NCBI RefSeq assembly: GCF_002214805.1
Contig: NZ_CP019914.1
Span: forward strand, 1,178,001 to 1,242,000
From: Brachyspira hampsonii
GTDB lineage: Bacteria > Spirochaetota > Brachyspiria > Brachyspirales > Brachyspiraceae
Direction of reading: 5' to 3'
Length of the DNA stretch: 64,000 bases
Shown here: positions 9,248 to 17,807 of the stretch, in pieces
How positions within the stretch are numbered: position 1 is the stretch's first letter
Layout of the letters: each line of letters opens with the position of its first letter
Position numbers and translations under genes: made by a program
Notes under the pieces: model-generated
Told to the model about the DNA's origin: nothing
Database searches by the model: none
Seen by the model: the letters and a program-made list of their open reading frames with translations, nothing else

Positions 9248-10864
9248 GTGTACATAAAAAAAATATTATTTATTTTTATATCGCTGATAATACTTTCCTG
9301 TAATAATCAAAATTATATTGCAAATTCAAATAAAGAAATAATTATTAATATGGGAAGTTCTCCTGTAAATATTGATCCAACATTAAACTCTATAGGAGTA
9401 GTTAGTACTTATATACTGCATTCTTTTGAAGGACTCACGAAAATTGACAAAAATAATGATATAAGGCCGGGAATGGCTGAAAAATGGGATATTTCTGAAG
9501 ATGGAACTACATATACTTTTTATTTAAGAACAAATGCAAAATGGTCTGATGGGAAACCGGTAACGGCTAAAGATTTTGAATATAGCTGGAGAAGAGCTTT
9601 GGATAAAACTTTAAATGTACCGTATGCATATATGCTTGAAATAATAAAAAATGCTAAAAATATAAATCTTGGTATTATGGATATTACAAATTTAGGAATA
9701 GAAGTTGTAAATGATAATACATTAAAAGTAGTATTAGAAACTCCGTCTTTATATTTTATTGATTTTTTAGCATCTTCTACTGTATTTCTGCCATTAAGGG
9801 AGGATATAATAGAGAAGTATGGAAATGAATGGACTATAAAACCAAAAAACTATATATGCAATGGGCAGTATATGTTAAAAGACATAATAGAAAATGAAAA
9901 AATAATATTTGAAAAAAATCCTTTTTATTATGATCAAAATGAAATAGTTGCTGAAAGACTTACTTTTGTATCTAGTTCTGATGTATTTGATATGATAGAA
10001 AAAATTGATAAAAATGAAGTACATTTTTCATCTTTAGAACCTTCATCTAGCGAAATAGAATATCTTAATGAAAAAGGCTTAATTAGAGCAAATAATGCGA
10101 TAGTAACAATTTATTTAGAATTAAATATAACAAATGAGGCTTTAAATGATAAAAGAGTAAGACAGGCTTTATCATTGGCTATAGACAGAAAATATTTGGT
10201 TGATAATATAATTAAAGGTTCGCAAACTCCTGCTGCTGCTTTTGTACCGCCTGCTATAAAAGGATTAAGTAATTATTTCAGAGAAGAATCATCAAATTTT
10301 ATAGATATTGATAACTATGATAAAAATATAATAAAAGCTAAAGAATTAATGGCAAATGCTGGATATCCTAATGGGAAAAATTACCCTACTTTAGAGTTTA
10401 AAGTATCTCCGGGATTATTTTATAAAATAGTTGAATCTATACAAAAAATGTGGAAAGATAATCTAAATATTGATGTAGAACTTTTAGAAGAGGAATTTCC
10501 TGTTACTTTATTATCACTTACAAAAAAAAGTTATCAAATTGCAAGAATGGGCTGGACTGGAGATTATTATGATCCTATGACTATGCTTGATATTATGCTT
10601 AGTTACGGAGGTGTTAATCATTCAGGTTTTTCTAATGCCAAATACGATGAGCTTATAACAGAAGTTAAGACAATATATACAAATAAAAGTCTCAGAATAG
10701 AGAATATGAAGCAGGCTGAGGCTATATTATTAGATGAAATGCATATTATACCTCTTTATTACAAAGCTGATGCATTCATAGTAGCAACTAATTTAAAAGG
10801 GCTTATTTTAAATCCATTGGGAAGACACAGGTTTAACTACTGCTACATAGATACTAATAAATAA
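9248..10864 (+). CDS. Peptide ABC transporter substrate-binding lipoprotein (OppA-like)
   Basis: This 538-residue protein is a family 5 extracellular solute-binding protein, which captures peptides outside the membrane and delivers them to an Opp-type ABC transporter. A lipoprotein signal ends at Cys18 (IILSC). Family features include GMAEKWDISEDGTTYTFYLR near residue 75, WSDGKPVTAKDFEYSWRRA, and DKRVRQALSLAIDRKYLVD near residue 300. The start codon is GTG at 9248, chosen because AGGAG lies 6 bases upstream and the signal peptide begins there. The next gene is a clear paralogue. No permease or ATPase genes are nearby, so the transporter partner must be encoded elsewhere. Confidence 0.93.
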   Translation: MYIKKILFIFISLIILSCNNQNYIANSNKEIIINMGSSPVNIDPTLNSIGVVSTYILHSFEGLTKIDKNNDIRPGMAEKWDISEDGTTYTFYLRTNAKWSDGKPVTAKDFEYSWRRALDKTLNVPYAYMLEIIKNAKNINLGIMDITNLGIEVVNDNTLKVVLETPSLYFIDFLASSTVFLPLREDIIEKYGNEWTIKPKNYICNGQYMLKDIIENEKIIFEKNPFYYDQNEIVAERLTFVSSSDVFDMIEKIDKNEVHFSSLEPSSSEIEYLNEKGLIRANNAIVTIYLELNITNEALNDKRVRQALSLAIDRKYLVDNIIKGSQTPAAAFVPPAIKGLSNYFREESSNFIDIDNYDKNIIKAKELMANAGYPNGKNYPTLEFKVSPGLFYKIVESIQKMWKDNLNIDVELLEEEFPVTLLSLTKKSYQIARMGWTGDYYDPMTMLDIMLSYGGVNHSGFSNAKYDELITEVKTIYTNKSLRIENMKQAEAILLDEMHIIPLYYKADAFIVATNLKGLILNPLGRHRFNYCYIDTNK

Positions 10865-10902
10865 TATATTTTTTGCAATAATTGATATTATCTAATTACA
10901 AT

Positions 10903-10961
10903 AAAATAAAAACTCTCAAAATTGATTATCAAGTACTTTTGAAGCAAGTCTATTATTTTAG
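10903..10961 (+). repeat. Shared upstream box, copy 2 (before second oppA-like gene)
   Basis: This is the counterpart of 9125-9184, matching best over 'ataaaataaaaa' and TTTTGAAGCAAGTCTA. It lies about 100 bases before the start codon of the second gene. Confidence 0.5.
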
Positions 10962-11062
10962 TTAATAATATCTTTATGAAAATTTGTACTTTTTATTATT
11001 TTATAATAAAATATAACATACTATATAATAAAATATTACATACTAATAAAAGGATGAATACA

Positions 11063-12649
11063 ATGAAAAAAATTTTAATCTCAGTAGTTATTTTATCACT
11101 TTTTATGTTTTCATGCTCATCTAAAGAAACTAAAGATGATTCAATAGTTGTATCTTTAGGAGGAGAAGTTGCAACTATAGATCCTCATCTTAATACTGCA
11201 AGTGCAGGTACTGTTTATATAAGACATTTTTTTGAAGGGCTCATGAAAAAAGATAAAGAAGGAAAATTAGTTGGCGGAATGGCTGAAAACTATGAAATGA
11301 GTGAGGACGGACTTACCTATACATTTCATTTAAGAACTAATGCAAAATGGTCTGACGGAGTACCTGTTACCGCTGATGATTTTGTATATAGCTATAGAAG
11401 ATTTGTTGACCCTAATACGGCTGCTCCTTATGCTTCGCTTATGGCTCCTATAAAAAATGCTTTAAAAATATCAAGCAGCGACATTAATGTTGAAGAATTA
11501 GGAATAAAAAAGATTGATGATTATACTATAGAAATAACATTAGAAAATCCTACTGCATACTTTTTAGAACTTGCTGATATGTTTGTTCCTGTTAGAAAAG
11601 ACATTATAGAAAAATATGGAGATGATTGGGTTTCTTCACCTGAAAGCTATATAGGAAACGGACCTTATAAAATGACTGAAAGAATAAGAGATGATAGAAT
11701 AGTAATGGAAATTAATACTAACTATTATGATAAAGATTCTATGGTTGCTAAAAAAATTACAGTCTCAATGATATCAGATAAAAATACTGCATTGGCTGCT
11801 TTAAGAAACGGACAAATACATTTCTCTACTTTAGTGCCTGCTCAGGAAGTTGAGAATCTGCAAAAAGAAGGATTAATTGTGATGAATCAGGCTTATGGTA
11901 CTGTATTCTTTGAAATGAATCTTACAAATGAAGCATTAAAAGATTCTAGAGTTAGAAGGGCATTAGCTCTTGCTATTGACAGAAACTATATAGTAGATTC
12001 TATAAATAAATCCGGTCAGAAACCTGCTGGTGCTTTTGTTCCTCCTTTAATCAGTGATTATGAAGGTGAATTCAGAACTAAAGGCGGGGATTATATAAGC
12101 GTACAGACTAATGATTATCAGAAAAATATAGAAGAAGCTAAAAAATTAATGGCTGAAGCAGGATATCCTAATGGAGAGAATTATCCTGTTTTAGAAGTTT
12201 TGGTAGCAAATGATGGAAATGTTGTTATGGTTGAAGCTATACAACAAATGTGGAAAAATATTGGTGTTGATGCTGTTATAGTACCTAGAGAATGGGCTGT
12301 TATACTTCAGAGTTTCAGAGATTTAAGTTATCAAATGGTGCTTAGCGGTTGGACAGGTGATTATAATGACCCTATGACTATGCTTGAATTATATTTAAGT
12401 TATGCTCCAAGCAATCCGGGATACAATAATCCTGAATACGACAGACTTATAGAAAGCTCTAAACTTATAGTGAATCCTCAGGAAAGAATGAAAGTTCTCC
12501 ATGATGCTGAAAAAATACTTATGTATGATATGCCTATAATACCTATACATTACAGAGCAAATGCTTTAATGGTTTCAAAACAGCTTAAAGATTACAAATT
12601 AGATCCTTTAGCTAAATACAGATTCCATTACTCTTATTTAGAAAAGTAA
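11063..12649 (+). CDS. Peptide ABC transporter substrate-binding lipoprotein (OppA-like)
   Basis: This is a 528-residue paralogue of the preceding gene, with the same family 5 binding-protein signatures: GLTYTFHLRTNAKWSDGVPV, DSRVRRALALAIDRNYIVD and the C-terminal MPIIPIHYRANALMV. The lipoprotein signal ends at Cys18 (LFMFSC), followed by SSKET. The frame is open further upstream, but ATG 11063 gives a proper lipoprotein signal and has AAGGA 8 bases before it. It was probably formed by tandem duplication and then diverged, so the two may bind different peptides. A terminator follows. Confidence 0.94.
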   Translation: MKKILISVVILSLFMFSCSSKETKDDSIVVSLGGEVATIDPHLNTASAGTVYIRHFFEGLMKKDKEGKLVGGMAENYEMSEDGLTYTFHLRTNAKWSDGVPVTADDFVYSYRRFVDPNTAAPYASLMAPIKNALKISSSDINVEELGIKKIDDYTIEITLENPTAYFLELADMFVPVRKDIIEKYGDDWVSSPESYIGNGPYKMTERIRDDRIVMEINTNYYDKDSMVAKKITVSMISDKNTALAALRNGQIHFSTLVPAQEVENLQKEGLIVMNQAYGTVFFEMNLTNEALKDSRVRRALALAIDRNYIVDSINKSGQKPAGAFVPPLISDYEGEFRTKGGDYISVQTNDYQKNIEEAKKLMAEAGYPNGENYPVLEVLVANDGNVVMVEAIQQMWKNIGVDAVIVPREWAVILQSFRDLSYQMVLSGWTGDYNDPMTMLELYLSYAPSNPGYNNPEYDRLIESSKLIVNPQERMKVLHDAEKILMYDMPIIPIHYRANALMVSKQLKDYKLDPLAKYRFHYSYLEK

Positions 12650-12664
12650 TTTAAAAATAAAACA

Positions 12665-12700
12665 AAAAAGGAAGTCGGTTTTACTGATTTCCTTTTTTTA
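12665..12700 (+). terminator. Intrinsic terminator after second oppA-like gene
   Basis: AAGGAAGTC pairs with GATTTCCTT (one G-U pair) and is followed by a T run ending at 12699. It lies 20 bases after the stop codon. Confidence 0.85.
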
Positions 12701-12718
12701 TTAAAATCAATTACATAC

Positions 12719-13028
12719 CCCGCCCTTTAAATTTATTGTTAACACTGTATTCATAGTTTTAATAAGATATACGGCTAAAAAAGAAAAAGCATGCCCCACC
12801 CTAGTTGTTATTAGGTTTATTGTATTTTTTACCGCACGGTTAGCAAAATTTAAAATATAATAAAAATTGTATTTATAAATTAATTCAAAAACTTTAGATT
12901 CACTAACCGTGCGTTTGAGAAATAAAAAATTTACACTCCGCTTGGGTGGGATACTATAATATCTGAATTAAACAATAAAAAATAATGAAATTCTAATAAA
13001 AAATAAAGCAGCAAATATATAGGGCGGG
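12719..13028. repeat. Mirror-image GC-box intergenic element, copy A
   Basis: The element fills the gap between two convergent genes. In order it holds CCCGCCC (12719-12725), CCCACCC (12795-12801), the left arm CGCACGGTTAG (12833-12843), the perfectly complementary right arm CTAACCGTGCG (12903-12913), GGGTGGG (12944-12950) and GGGCGGG (13022-13028). Box spacing is 76-78 bases, and 38 bases separate the start of the inner CCC box from the arm. Everything between is AT-rich and has no open frame of note. Two more copies lie at 32943-33251 and 40304-40621. Confidence 0.85.
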
Positions 13029-13042
13029 CAATTAGAATAAAT

Positions 13043-13606
13043 TTACTTTTTTAAATTTCTGTAGTGATAAATTAGCATATCATAAGGATAAAGTTTAAAA
13101 GAATCATTATAAACATTCTCAAGTAAATTTTTTATTAAATTAAGCTTATCTTTAAAAGTTTTATTTTTATCTCTTATTTTAGTAAACTCTGTAAAAAATG
13201 ATTTTCTAACTATCTTCATAAAAATACTTATTCTTATCATCTCATCAAAAAATTTCCCGTTTGGCACTCTTAATTTTTTGATTATAATAAAGAAAATGGA
13301 TAAAAAATAAAGAACAGATGCTATTCTAATAAAATAAATAATAGTGAAATCCACACCAACCTTATCAAGATAAATACTAAAAATAGTATAATACTCTCCT
13401 CTCGAGTTTAAAGCCTGAATAATAAATATTGCAAGAAAATAAGGAATTAAATAAAGCAGCTTTTTTATAGTTTTATAAAAAGACTTTGTAAATATTATAT
13501 GAACTATAAAAAGAGCTGCTAAAGTATATATTAAAAAATTAACTTTTATAAAAAATATAGTTATTAATATAAATAAAGCTAAAATGATATATAGTATGTA
13601 AAGCAT
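13043..13606 (-). CDS. Membrane protein, possibly EcfT/CbiQ-like
   Basis: This 187-residue protein has about four hydrophobic segments (near residues 2-20, 24-42, 48-66 and 90-112) and a basic cytoplasmic tail of about 65 residues. The order 'KKLLYLIPYFLAIFIIQAL', a short polar loop, then 'FIRIASVLYFLSIFFII' recalls the transmembrane coupling subunit (EcfT/CbiQ) of vitamin transporters, but the match is weak and no ATPase genes are adjacent. Its ATG overlaps the stop codon of efp by one base, so it is probably translated by coupling with EF-P. Confidence 0.6.
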   Translation of the reverse strand: MLYILYIILALFILITIFFIKVNFLIYTLAALFIVHIIFTKSFYKTIKKLLYLIPYFLAIFIIQALNSRGEYYTIFSIYLDKVGVDFTIIYFIRIASVLYFLSIFFIIIKKLRVPNGKFFDEMIRISIFMKIVRKSFFTEFTKIRDKNKTFKDKLNLIKNLLENVYNDSFKLYPYDMLIYHYRNLKK

Positions 13607-14169
13607 TATTTATTTACACGCTCAACATAACTGTCATCTCTAGTATCAACTTTAATTTTATCGCCTATGTTAATGAACAAAGGCACATTAACTTCTATAC
13701 CAGTCTCAAGTTTAGCAGGCTTCAAAGTAGAACCTGTAGTATCACCTTTAAAACCAGGCTCTGTATAAGTAACTTCCAATACAACATGTATAGGAAAACG
13801 AACTGCTGTAACTTCATCATTAATGTATTGTAAATCAACTTCGCTGTTATCTAATAAATAATATTTACTATCTCCTAATATATCAGCATCAACAGGAACT
13901 TGTTCATAATTATCTAATATCATAAATATATAATTATTACCATCCTCATAAACATACTGAGCTTTTTTATATGATATATCAGCCTCTTCAACACTTTCAG
14001 TAGATGAAAAAGTTTTTTCTATCATATTTCCTTTAAGCATATTTTTTAATTTTGTCTTCACATTCGCTTTTCTCTGCTGTGCCCTATGAAAATGTGCATC
14101 TACTACTAAATAAGTTTCTCCGTCTAAAATTATAGCATCGCCTTTTCTTAAATCATTTACTGGTAACAT
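13606..14169 (-). CDS. efp: Elongation factor P
   Basis: EF-P binds between the P and E sites of the ribosome and relieves stalling at proline runs. The 187-residue length and three-domain layout match the family: the KOW-like first domain (DLRKGDAIILDGETYLVVD), the middle OB domain (YVYEDGNNYIFMILDNYEQ) and the C-terminal OB domain with TEPGFKGDTTGST. The loop tip that normally carries a modified Lys or Arg (E. coli Lys34) aligns with Gln32 here, in FHRAQQRKANVKTKLKN. The gene is followed with a one-base stop/start overlap by a membrane protein. I am sure of the family but not of how, or whether, the tip is modified. Confidence 0.93.
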   Translation of the reverse strand: MLPVNDLRKGDAIILDGETYLVVDAHFHRAQQRKANVKTKLKNMLKGNMIEKTFSSTESVEEADISYKKAQYVYEDGNNYIFMILDNYEQVPVDADILGDSKYYLLDNSEVDLQYINDEVTAVRFPIHVVLEVTYTEPGFKGDTTGSTLKPAKLETGIEVNVPLFINIGDKIKVDTRDDSYVERVNK

Positions 14170-14232
14170 TAAAACTCCCTAAAAAATTATTTTGTTATTT
14201 TTTTAATTTGTAATATAATTAAATACATAAAA

Positions 14233-15468
14233 TTATTCGCTTATAATACCCAATTTATCATCAACATATTTTTTATCAAGTTCAAAGACTTGTTTTTCTT
14301 TACTATCATTAGGCATATCATACATAGCATCAAGCATAACTCTCTCAAATAAAGCTCTTAATCCTCTAGCTCCTGTATGCTCTTCCATAGTTTTTTTCAC
14401 TATAGATTTTAATGCCTCATCATCTATTTTTAATTCTATATTGTCATAAGAAAATAATTTCTGATACTGCTTAGTTAAGGCATTCTTAGGCTCTTTTAAT
14501 ATTTTCATAAGTTCTTCCTCTTTAAGCTCTTCTAAAGTAGCTATAACAGGAAGTCTTCCTATAAGCTCAGGTATAAGTCCGTATTTAACTAAATCTTCTG
14601 TAGAAATATTTTTCATTATCTCATCATAATTAAGATTATCTATAGAATTAACTTCAGCTGCAAAACCCAAACCTTTTTTAGAAGTTCTCTCTGCAATGGA
14701 TTTTTCTATATCAATGAAAGCCCCTCCGCATATAAAAAGTATATTAGAAGTATCTATATGCAGATTATCCTGATGCGGATGTTTTCTTCCGCCATGAGGA
14801 GGAACAGTAGCAATAGTACCCTCAACTATTTTTAATAAAGCCTGCTGTACGCCTTCTCCTGATACATCTCTTGTAATAGAACGGGATTCACTTTTACGAG
14901 AAATTTTATCTATCTCATCAATGTATATTATACCTTTTTCAGCCAATTTTATATCGCCGTCAGCATTCTGTATAAGCCTAAGCAATATATTCTCAACATC
15001 ATCACCCACATATCCAGCCTCTGTTACAGTAGTAGCATCAGCAATGGCAAAAGGTACATTCAGAGCCTTAGCTAAAGTACGGGCAAGTAATGTTTTACCG
15101 CTTCCTGTAGGACCTATCAAAAGTACATTGGACTTCTCTATTTCAACATCATTTTTATCTTCAGTATTTTGTGTTATTCTCTTATAATGATTATAAACCG
15201 CTACAGATAATACCTTTTTAGCATAATCTTGTCCTACAACATATTCATCTAGTAAAGATTTTATCTGCTTCGGAGGAAGTATTTTTATATCATAATCTTT
15301 TTCTTTAGATTTTTTCTTTTGAACATTCATGTTAAAATAATCATTTGCTATAGCAGAACAATCAGAACATAAATATCCTTCATTGCCTTCAATATATCGG
15401 CTTAATTCTTTTAATTCTCTTCCGCATAGAGAACAAACTTCTTTTTTATCATTATTCTTTTTAGACAT
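14233..15468 (-). CDS. clpX: ATP-dependent Clp protease ATP-binding subunit ClpX
   Basis: ClpX is the AAA+ unfoldase that feeds substrates to ClpP. The 411-residue protein has the N-terminal zinc-binding domain (CSLCGREL and YLCSDCS), Walker [14 protein letters not shown], Walker [11 protein letters not shown], the pore loop in the [17 protein letters not shown] region, and the [11 protein letters not shown]-terminal segment. ATG 15468 was chosen over an in-frame start five codons upstream because the protein begins [12 protein letters not shown] there and GGAG lies just before it. It is encoded just after clpP in the direction of transcription, but a terminator-like hairpin separates them, so clpX may also have its own promoter. 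Confidence 0.97.
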   Translation of the reverse strand: MSKKNNDKKEVCSLCGRELKELSRYIEGNEGYLCSDCSAIANDYFNMNVQKKKSKEKDYDIKILPPKQIKSLLDEYVVGQDYAKKVLSVAVYNHYKRITQNTEDKNDVEIEKSNVLLIGPTGSGKTLLARTLAKALNVPFAIADATTVTEAGYVGDDVENILLRLIQNADGDIKLAEKGIIYIDEIDKISRKSESRSITRDVSGEGVQQALLKIVEGTIATVPPHGGRKHPHQDNLHIDTSNILFICGGAFIDIEKSIAERTSKKGLGFAAEVNSIDNLNYDEIMKNISTEDLVKYGLIPELIGRLPVIATLEELKEEELMKILKEPKNALTKQYQKLFSYDNIELKIDDEALKSIVKKTMEEHTGARGLRALFERVMLDAMYDMPNDSKEKQVFELDKKYVDDKLGIISE

Positions 15469-15565
15469 ATCTCTCCAATACAACTATATTATTTTTTATA
15501 AAAATAATTTAAATTTAATTAACATATTCTATATTATAATAGAACTATTGCAATAAAAAATTACA

Positions 15566-15616
15566 ATAAAAAAATTAAAAGCTAATAAACTTAATAAAAA
15601 GATTATTAGCTTTTAT
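15566..15616 (-). terminator. Intrinsic terminator after clpP
   Basis: TTAAAAGCTAATAA (15575-15588) is complementary to TTATTAGCTTTTA near 15603-15615. On the minus strand the stem is followed by TTTTTTTATT. Confidence 0.75.
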
Positions 15617-15635
15617 ATTTTAATACTAAAAAAAA

Positions 15636-16232
15636 TTATTCTCTGCTAGAAAAAACCTTATCTATAATCCCATACTCTTTAGCTTCATCGGCACTCATAA
15701 AATAATCTCTATCCATATCAGCTTCAAGTTTTTTAATATCCTGACCTGTATGATTAGCCATAATATTATTAAGTATGCTTTTCAAACGAATAGTTTCTTT
15801 AAGCTGTATTTCCATATCTGTAACCATACCTCTAGAACCGCCTGAAGGCTGGTGAATCATTATTCTTGAATTAGCAGTAGCAAATCTTTTTCCTTTAGCT
15901 CCTCCTGCAAGAAGCAAAGCACCTGCTGAAGCAGCCTGTCCAACACATAAAGTAGCAACATCAGGCTTAACATACTGCATAGTATCATACATACCCAAAG
16001 CAGCAGTAACAACTCCTCCCGGACTATTTATGTATAAAGAAATATCTTTTTCAGGATCAGCAGATTCCAAAAATAAAAGCTGTGCTATAACTACATTAGC
16101 AACATCATCATTAATCTCACCGCCCAAAAATATAATTCTGTCTTTTAAAAGTCTCGAATATATATCGTAGGAACGCTCTCCTCTGCTTGTTTGTTCTATT
16201 ACATAAGGTATAGTCATATAATTCTTCTCCAT
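15636..16232 (-). CDS. clpP: ATP-dependent Clp protease proteolytic subunit
   Basis: ClpP is the serine peptidase that forms a double seven-membered ring and degrades proteins unfolded by ClpX. The catalytic triad is visible: Ser in [14 protein letters not shown], His in [10 protein letters not shown] and Asp in [20 protein letters not shown]. The length of 198 residues is typical. AGAGG lies upstream of the ATG. It follows tig by 29 bases and precedes clpX, the common bacterial order tig-clpP-clpX. Confidence 0.98.
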   Translation of the reverse strand: MEKNYMTIPYVIEQTSRGERSYDIYSRLLKDRIIFLGGEINDDVANVVIAQLLFLESADPEKDISLYINSPGGVVTAALGMYDTMQYVKPDVATLCVGQAASAGALLLAGGAKGKRFATANSRIMIHQPSGGSRGMVTDMEIQLKETIRLKSILNNIMANHTGQDIKKLEADMDRDYFMSADEAKEYGIIDKVFSSRE

Positions 16233-16261
16233 TCTATATTACCTCTTATCATAATTAATTA

Positions 16262-17572
16262 TTAATATCCGCCCCAAATATCGCTTTCCTCAGGCTTAAA
16301 TTCACCTGCATCTTTTTCTGAAACATTTACATGCTCTTTAACATAGTCCATTATAGCTTCAGAAGTTGCTCTTGTATGTGCATCTCTCATTATATAATTA
16401 ACTATATTCTGCTGTTCTTCTTTAGGAAGTTTAGCAAGTCCCATATAGCTTTGATACTGATACATTCTATTAGCATATTCTTTAGCTTTTTCTTCATTTA
16501 CTGTTATAGAATCTTTATAAGTTTCTGAAAGTTTAGCCATAATCATATCAAAAGTTATTTGCTTTCTTACATTCTCTTCATATTCTTTTCTGATATCTTC
16601 ATCTGTTTTAGCAACAGAAATAAGGAAATCTGTTTTGCTCATTCCTCTGCTGGACATAGATCTTTCAAATTCATTTAAAGAGATTTCTAATTGCTCTTCA
16701 AAATAACCTTTAGGAAGTGTGATATTAACTAAATCTATTAATTTATTAAATAATGTATCATTAATAAGTTCGCTATTAGCTCTGTCTTCGGCTCTTTTTA
16801 TTAAATGTTCTTTCAAAGATTCTTTTACTTTTTGTCTGTCTTCTTCTTTAGAATCATCTTTCATATCTGGTTTTTCTACTTTTACTATATTCATTATTAA
16901 AGTAGCTTCTCTGCCGTCAACATAAGTTTTAAGAAGTTTTTTATCATCTTTTTTTACACCAACAGCATTTCTAGCAAATATACTTTCATTTTCATCATCG
17001 CTTGCAACTACTGTAAGTTCTTTATCATATTTTTTATTCTCATCATCATCAAATTCTATTTTAACAAAAACTCTGTCGCCAAGTTCAGATTTCAATTCGC
17101 TTTCTTCAAAATGAGAAAATCTTTGAAGCGAAAGTTTATAAGCTTCTTCTACAACATTGTCATCAACTGTATATTTATTTTTTTCTACATTTATAGATGA
17201 CAAATCCGGCAAATCAAATTCAGGTATAGGATAATATTCATAATCAAGATGAAGTCCGTCATCTTTCTTTTCTAAATTAAGAAGTTTAGGAGTACCTAAA
17301 GCCTTAACATTTTTTTCGTCATGATAAGTATTCCAAGCATCTTCTATCAAAACTTCATTAGTAGCACCTTCTAAAGCCTCTCTATACCTTGAAAGTATAA
17401 TATTATTAGGGGCATGACCTACTCTAAAACCTTTAACATTAACTCTAGGCTTATAATATTCTATTTGATTTTCTAATTCTTTATCATAAGCATCTTTAGA
17501 AATAGTGATTTTTAATGTAACTAAATCTTTTTCATCGGTTGAAGTTTCAAAATTTAAATCTTTAATATCCAT
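16262..17572 (-). CDS. tig: Trigger factor
   Basis: Trigger factor is a ribosome-bound chaperone with peptidyl-prolyl isomerase activity. The ribosome-docking signature is present as GFRVGHAPNN near residue 48 (Gly-Phe-Arg-x-Gly-x-x-Pro). A shortened FKBP-like domain follows at about residues 160-235 (LGDRVFVKIEFDDDENKKYD), then the long helical C-terminal arms. At 436 residues it is of normal size. The FKBP domain is diverged and may be weak as an isomerase. AAAGG precedes the ATG with long spacing. It is first in the tig-clpP-clpX run. Confidence 0.93.
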   Translation of the reverse strand: MDIKDLNFETSTDEKDLVTLKITISKDAYDKELENQIEYYKPRVNVKGFRVGHAPNNIILSRYREALEGATNEVLIEDAWNTYHDEKNVKALGTPKLLNLEKKDDGLHLDYEYYPIPEFDLPDLSSINVEKNKYTVDDNVVEEAYKLSLQRFSHFEESELKSELGDRVFVKIEFDDDENKKYDKELTVVASDDENESIFARNAVGVKKDDKKLLKTYVDGREATLIMNIVKVEKPDMKDDSKEEDRQKVKESLKEHLIKRAEDRANSELINDTLFNKLIDLVNITLPKGYFEEQLEISLNEFERSMSSRGMSKTDFLISVAKTDEDIRKEYEENVRKQITFDMIMAKLSETYKDSITVNEEKAKEYANRMYQYQSYMGLAKLPKEEQQNIVNYIMRDAHTRATSEAIMDYVKEHVNVSEKDAGEFKPEESDIWGGY

Positions 17573-17600
17573 TTTAGCAATACCTTTTTAAATAAAAATA

Positions 17601-17642
17601 AAAAAAATAACCCCAATAGAAAAAAATACATCTACTGGGGTT
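17601..17642 (-). terminator. Intrinsic terminator of tRNA-Gly
   Basis: On the minus strand AACCCCAGTAGA pairs with TCTATTGGGGTT (one G-U pair), followed by ATTTTTTTTATT. It begins 8 bases after the tRNA 3' end and lies just upstream of tig. Confidence 0.85.
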
Positions 17643-17650
17643 TATTAATG

Positions 17651-17723
17651 AGCGGGAAACGGGACTCGAACCCGCGACAGTCTGCATGGCAAGCAGAAAC
17701 TCTACCAACTGAGTTATTCCCGC
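17651..17723 (-). tRNA. tRNA-Gly (anticodon GCC)
   Basis: The minus strand folds as a full cloverleaf of 73 bases. The acceptor stem is GCGGGAA with TTCCCGC and discriminator base T. The D arm contains CTCAGTTGGTAGAG, the anticodon arm is TCTGC-TTGCCAT-GCAGA with anticodon GCC, and the T arm is CGGGTTCGAGTCCCG. CCA is not encoded. It has its own promoter and terminator. Confidence 0.98.
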
Positions 17724-17738
17724 ATAGACATTGAAAGA

Positions 17739-17767
17739 AATATAACATTAAATATAAAAAATGTCAA
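17739..17767 (-). promoter_or_regulatory. Promoter of tRNA-Gly
   Basis: On the minus strand TTGACA (17762-17767) and TATATT (17739-17744) are 17 bases apart. The -10 ends 15 bases before the tRNA 5' end. Confidence 0.65.
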
Positions 17768-17807
17768 TAGTCCGTTAATAAAAATATATTTAATAAAACT
17801 TATATAA

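Noticed and set aside
12719-13028. Regular spacing of GC boxes suggested a CRISPR array
   Set aside because: Boxes are only 7 bases, the filler is long (about 70 bases) and orientation flips at the centre. CRISPR repeats are longer, direct and nearly identical, and no cas genes are present.
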